Source of the DNA: Acidimicrobiia bacterium
GTDB lineage: Bacteria > Actinomycetota > Acidimicrobiia > Spongiisociales > UBA5794
Direction: 5' to 3'
DNA length: 14,473 nt
Assembly (NCBI GenBank): GCA_029934555.1
Contig: JAOZMA010000021.1
Span: 1 to 14,473, forward strand
A program made the translations under genes and the position numbers. Under the pieces are notes generated by a model that was not told the DNA's origin, made no database searches, and saw only the letters and a program-made list of their open reading frames with translations. Shown piece after piece: positions 12,231 to 14,473 of this stretch (position 1 is the first letter of the stretch; each line of letters opens with the position of its first letter).

Positions 12231-12236
12231 TACACT
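12231..12236 (+). promoter_or_regulatory. -10 element of tRNA-Ala
   Basis: TACACT lies 12 nt before the first base of the mature tRNA, giving a 5' leader of a few nucleotides. The -35 region (near 12208-12213) is a poor match. Confidence 0.5.
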
Positions 12237-12248
12237 CCCGTCTCGTCC

Positions 12249-12325
12249 GGGGGTGTAGCTCAGCCCGGCAGAGCACTACGTTCGCAACGTAGGGGCCAGG
12301 GGTTCAAATCCCCTCACCTCCACCA
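12249..12325 (+). tRNA. tRNA-Ala (anticodon CGC)
   Basis: A complete cloverleaf of 77 nt with the CCA end encoded (12323-12325). The acceptor stem GGGGGTG (12249-12255) pairs with CACCTCC (12315-12321) and has the G3-U70 wobble that identifies alanine tRNA. The anticodon arm is CTACG-TTCGCAA-CGTAG, so the anticodon is CGC and reads GCG. The T arm is AGGGG-TTCAAAT-CCCCT. GCG is a common codon in GC-rich genomes. Confidence 0.97.
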
Positions 12326-12332
12326 GGACTCC

Positions 12333-12370
12333 GGCGTCCACACAGCTCATATCCGGTTCGTATGGACGCC
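12333..12370 (+). terminator. Hairpin after tRNA-Ala
   Basis: GGCGTCCA (12333-12340) pairs perfectly with TGGACGCC (12363-12370) across a 22-nt loop. It begins 7 nt after the tRNA CCA and ends before the -10 of the next gene, as expected for a tRNA 3' terminator or processing signal. No U-run follows. Confidence 0.4.
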
Positions 12371-12399
12371 AGACTCCTAATGAGCGGGGGAGGGCACGC

Positions 12400-12405
12400 T
12401 ACGCT
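12400..12405 (+). promoter_or_regulatory. -10 element of a probable leaderless transcript (ZIP-like gene)
   Basis: TACGCT is followed by 8 nt and the GTG at 12414, with no Shine-Dalgarno. Confidence 0.4.
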
Positions 12406-12413
12406 TTCGTCTC

Positions 12414-13175
12414 GTGGAATTCGTCTACTCGTTCGTCGCGGTTCTCGTGCTGGCCGGCATCCATGTGAGCGCCGGTGTCGTTCGTCGGATTCCCATGTCG
12501 ATCCGGCCGACCGTTGCCTCTCTGGCCGCGGGCATCTCGGTCTCGTGGGTGTTCTTGGAGCTCCTGCCGTCGCTTACGGAGCACCAGCACACCGTCGAGG
12601 GAGCCGGCCTTCTGCCCGCCCTAGAGCGGCACGTCTACATCGCTGCTCTGGTTGGGCTGGTGATCGCCTTCTGGGTGGAGACGGCATCGAGGTCGTCACG
12701 GAGGGAGAACTTCGAAGCCGGGGGAGAGGCCGTTACCAGTGTGTCGACCTTCTGGCTCTCTCTAGCGGGGTTCACTGTATTCAACGCCTCGATCGGGTAC
12801 GCGCTGGCAGATCCGGTCGATCCCGCCGTGACCCCATTCTGGATATTCGTGATCGCCATGGGGCTGCACTTCCTCGCGAACGACGAGTCCATGGTGGAGA
12901 ACCACGGGATCCGCTACGAGCGTGTCGGGCGTTGGATGCTGATCGCCGGTCTCCTGGCGGGATGGATCATCGGTCGAGTACCGAAGTACGACCTGGATGG
13001 TGCGGGCCTGGCGCTCGTGCTGTCGTACATCGCTGGTGGGATGATCATGAACATCATGCGCCACGAACTGCCCGTGACGTCACGCACCGTGAACGCACTC
13101 GCCTTCGCCGTCGGCGCTTTCGTGTTCGGTGTACTCGTTCTGTTGTTCGCTCCGGAGGCAGCGACCGTCGGTTGA
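12414..13175 (+). CDS. ZIP-like eight-helix membrane protein
   Basis: A 253-residue polytopic membrane protein with about eight helices (roughly 3-22, 32-52, 72-90, 110-130, 140-156, 172-190, 199-216 and 228-248). Helices 1 and 2 (VLAGIHVSAGV, GISVSWVFLELLPSL) resemble the start of ZIP metal-permease relatives, with H17 and the E/H-rich TEHQH loop. GLHFLANDESMVENHG in the middle is typical of a ZIP-like family usually annotated as hypothetical. The metal-ligand HNxxE pattern of true ZIP helix 4 is not evident, so transport of a metal is uncertain. The GTG start gives a clean first helix and follows a TACGCT box. A small hairpin (GTCGGT 13167-13172 with ACCGAC 13179-13184) straddles the stop codon. 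The gene appears to stand alone. Confidence 0.75.
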   Translation: MEFVYSFVAVLVLAGIHVSAGVVRRIPMSIRPTVASLAAGISVSWVFLELLPSLTEHQHTVEGAGLLPALERHVYIAALVGLVIAFWVETASRSSRRENFEAGGEAVTSVSTFWLSLAGFTVFNASIGYALADPVDPAVTPFWIFVIAMGLHFLANDESMVENHGIRYERVGRWMLIAGLLAGWIIGRVPKYDLDGAGLALVLSYIAGGMIMNIMRHELPVTSRTVNALAFAVGAFVFGVLVLLFAPEAATVG

Positions 13176-13255
13176 TCGACCGACAGCAATCGACCGCCCG
13201 TTCATAAGGGGTGCTTTCCCACTCCCCTCCCAGATGCCCGGTCACACGCCTGCGC

Positions 13256-13261
13256 TACCGT
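13256..13261 (+). promoter_or_regulatory. -10 element of a probable leaderless transcript (amidohydrolase)
   Basis: TACCGT is followed by exactly 7 nt and the ATG at 13269, without a Shine-Dalgarno. The -35 region is not recognisable. Confidence 0.4.
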
Positions 13262-13268
13262 GAACGCC

Positions 13269-14473
13269 ATGCGAAACGCCTATACCAACGCCACGATCTG
13301 GACCGCCGCCGGAGATCCCATCGAGGGAGGGACGCTCCTCGTCGAGGGTGGGAAGATAGTTGCTGTCGGCACCGAGGTTGACACAGCCGGTGCTGAGATC
13401 GTGGACTGTGTCGGAAAATATCTCCTCCCGGGTTTCATCGATGCACACGTGCACACCGGAGTGTGGGGCGAAGGGGCGAGGGACGATCATGACGCCAACG
13501 AGGTCTCCGATGCCATCACTCCGTACGTGCGGATGCTCGATGCCATCTACCCGGAGGACATCGGATTCGAGGATGCCCGGCGTGGCGGCGTAACAACACT
13601 CGGGATCACCCACGGGTCGGCTAATGCCATCGGCGGGCAGATGGCCGTCGTCAAGGCGTTCGGCCTCGTCGCCGACGACATGGTGATCCGCGAACCGGCC
13701 GGTGTGAAAATGGCGCTCGGGGAGAACCCGAAACGCGTGGGAGAGAACCTGAGCCGCGCGCCGCGCACCCGGATGGGAACGGCGTACCTGGTGCGGAAGG
13801 CGTTCCTCGATGCCATCGAGTATCGCAAGGACTGGGACCACTACACGGCGCTGCAAGCGATCGAAGACGCCAAGGCGGATGAGGATCGGAAACCGCTGCG
13901 CGAGCCGAAACGCGACCTCGGCATGGAGACACTTCTGCTGGTCCTCGACGGCGAGATCCCCGTACGGAACCACGCACATCGGATGGACGACATCCGCACC
14001 GCTATCCGTCTCTCGGAGGAATTCGGGTACAGGCTCGTCATCGAACACGCGACCGAGGGGTGGCGCATCCCCGACGAGATCGTGTCCAGAGGGATTCCCG
14101 TCGCTATCGGCCCGCTGTACACGGCAGCATCCAAGCGTGAGGTGAACCGGCGCACGGCTGCAGCGGTTGGGATCATGGTCGAGGCGGGTGCCACGGTGGC
14201 GATCATGACCGACTCGCCCGTCAACACCGTCGACACGCTGCGGGATCTCGTCATCATCGCGATTCGTGAAGGTTTGGCAGAAGACCGTGCACTCGAGACC
14301 GTGACCACGAACCCGGCAGCAATCCTCGAGGTTGACCACCGCGTCGGCAGCCTCGAACCAGGAAAGGATGCCGACTTCCTCATCTTCGACGGAGATCCAT
14401 GGGACGGTCGCAACAAGGTACAGGCCACCTATATCGACGGGGAGAAGGTCTTCGAAGCCGACGGACCCTACCT
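13269..14473 (+). CDS. Amidohydrolase-family metal-dependent hydrolase (3' end outside window)
   Basis: A metal-dependent amidohydrolase of the imidazolonepropionase/dihydroorotase-like group, open for 401 codons to the window edge, so the C-terminus is missing. It starts MRNAYTNATIWTAAGDPIEG, the usual beta-sandwich N-terminus. The first metal ligands are H60 and H62 in PGFIDAHVHTG. Next come GGVTTLGITHGSANAIGGQ and a probable lysine ligand region GVKMALGENPKR. Further histidines lie in RNHAHR and IEHATEG, and the catalytic aspartate is in IMTDSPV. The end has the family closing pattern GSLEPGKDADFLIFDGDPWD. No signal peptide is seen, so it is cytoplasmic. Close relatives are annotated only as amidohydrolase, and the substrate is unknown. 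The ATG at 13269 agrees with the family N-terminus and follows a TACCGT box by 7 nt. Only a few residues should be missing. Confidence 0.9.
   Translation, partial: MRNAYTNATIWTAAGDPIEGGTLLVEGGKIVAVGTEVDTAGAEIVDCVGKYLLPGFIDAHVHTGVWGEGARDDHDANEVSDAITPYVRMLDAIYPEDIGFEDARRGGVTTLGITHGSANAIGGQMAVVKAFGLVADDMVIREPAGVKMALGENPKRVGENLSRAPRTRMGTAYLVRKAFLDAIEYRKDWDHYTALQAIEDAKADEDRKPLREPKRDLGMETLLLVLDGEIPVRNHAHRMDDIRTAIRLSEEFGYRLVIEHATEGWRIPDEIVSRGIPVAIGPLYTAASKREVNRRTAAAVGIMVEAGATVAIMTDSPVNTVDTLRDLVIIAIREGLAEDRALETVTTNPAAILEVDHRVGSLEPGKDADFLIFDGDPWDGRNKVQATYIDGEKVFEADGPY

Noticed and set aside
12362..13207. 281-codon plus-strand frame overlapping the ZIP-like gene
   Set aside because: Its translation is Arg/Gly-rich and hydrophilic, while the other frame gives eight clean membrane helices.
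13242..14339. 365-codon minus-strand open frame
   Set aside because: It is antisense to the amidohydrolase, which has complete metal-binding motifs on plus; the minus product has no recognisable domain.
1..14473. CRISPR array, insertion sequence, integrase or phage genes
   Set aside because: No spaced direct repeats of CRISPR size, no transposase or integrase motifs and no att-like duplications were seen; the only direct repeats are the 7-8 nt arrays.

Overview
The window is high-GC chromosomal DNA with core-metabolism genes and no phage, transposon, plasmid or CRISPR signature. It most resembles an actinobacterium outside the well-studied genera, possibly Acidimicrobiia. That placement is an inference from four things: a GlpR/SepX-type membrane protein next to a molybdenum-cofactor gene cluster, frequent GTG starts, many starts that look leaderless, and -10 elements of the form TAnnnT. 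No 16S gene is present to test it.

Layout, left to right. Positions 1-155 hold two GC-rich hairpins and no gene. asnS (minus) has a structured leader and is divergent from a small unknown gene (1754, plus) whose -10 element lies inside a perfect palindrome. A HAD-family hydrolase and a 3-hydroxyacyl-CoA dehydrogenase follow on plus. A thioredoxin-like protein with a lysine-rich insert (minus) is divergent from a ThDP-dependent enzyme of the acetolactate synthase / 2-hydroxyacyl-CoA lyase type (plus). uppP and a SAF-domain membrane protein lie on minus. From 8023 rightward every gene is on plus: plsY-moeA-moaC-mog with overlapping or nearly overlapping ends, then a GlpR/SepX-like membrane protein, a translin-family protein, a small zinc-ribbon protein, tRNA-Ala(CGC), a ZIP-like eight-helix membrane protein, and an amidohydrolase that runs off the right edge.

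How the genes relate. MoaC, Mog and MoeA cover the first, adenylylation and metal-insertion steps of molybdenum cofactor synthesis. The GlpR/SepX-like gene just downstream recalls the actinobacterial gephyrin-like (Glp)/GlpR pair tied to cell division. plsY and uppP serve membrane phospholipid and cell-wall lipid-carrier metabolism. The dehydrogenase, ThDP enzyme and HAD hydrolase are separate metabolic units.

Two patterns run across the window that no single gene explains. First, six gene 3' ends (HAD, dehydrogenase, thioredoxin, ThDP enzyme, uppP, SAF) carry 7- or 8-nt repeat units, usually in tandem and often containing TAG or TGA. Because 7 and 8 are not multiples of three, three of the arrays place a stop in every reading frame. 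Second, six genes have a TAnnnT hexamer 6-8 nt before the start codon and no Shine-Dalgarno sequence, the layout of leaderless transcripts, while the others have a Shine-Dalgarno and a more distant -10. The asnS leader also has a partial resemblance to a T-box. These three are the main items worth checking.
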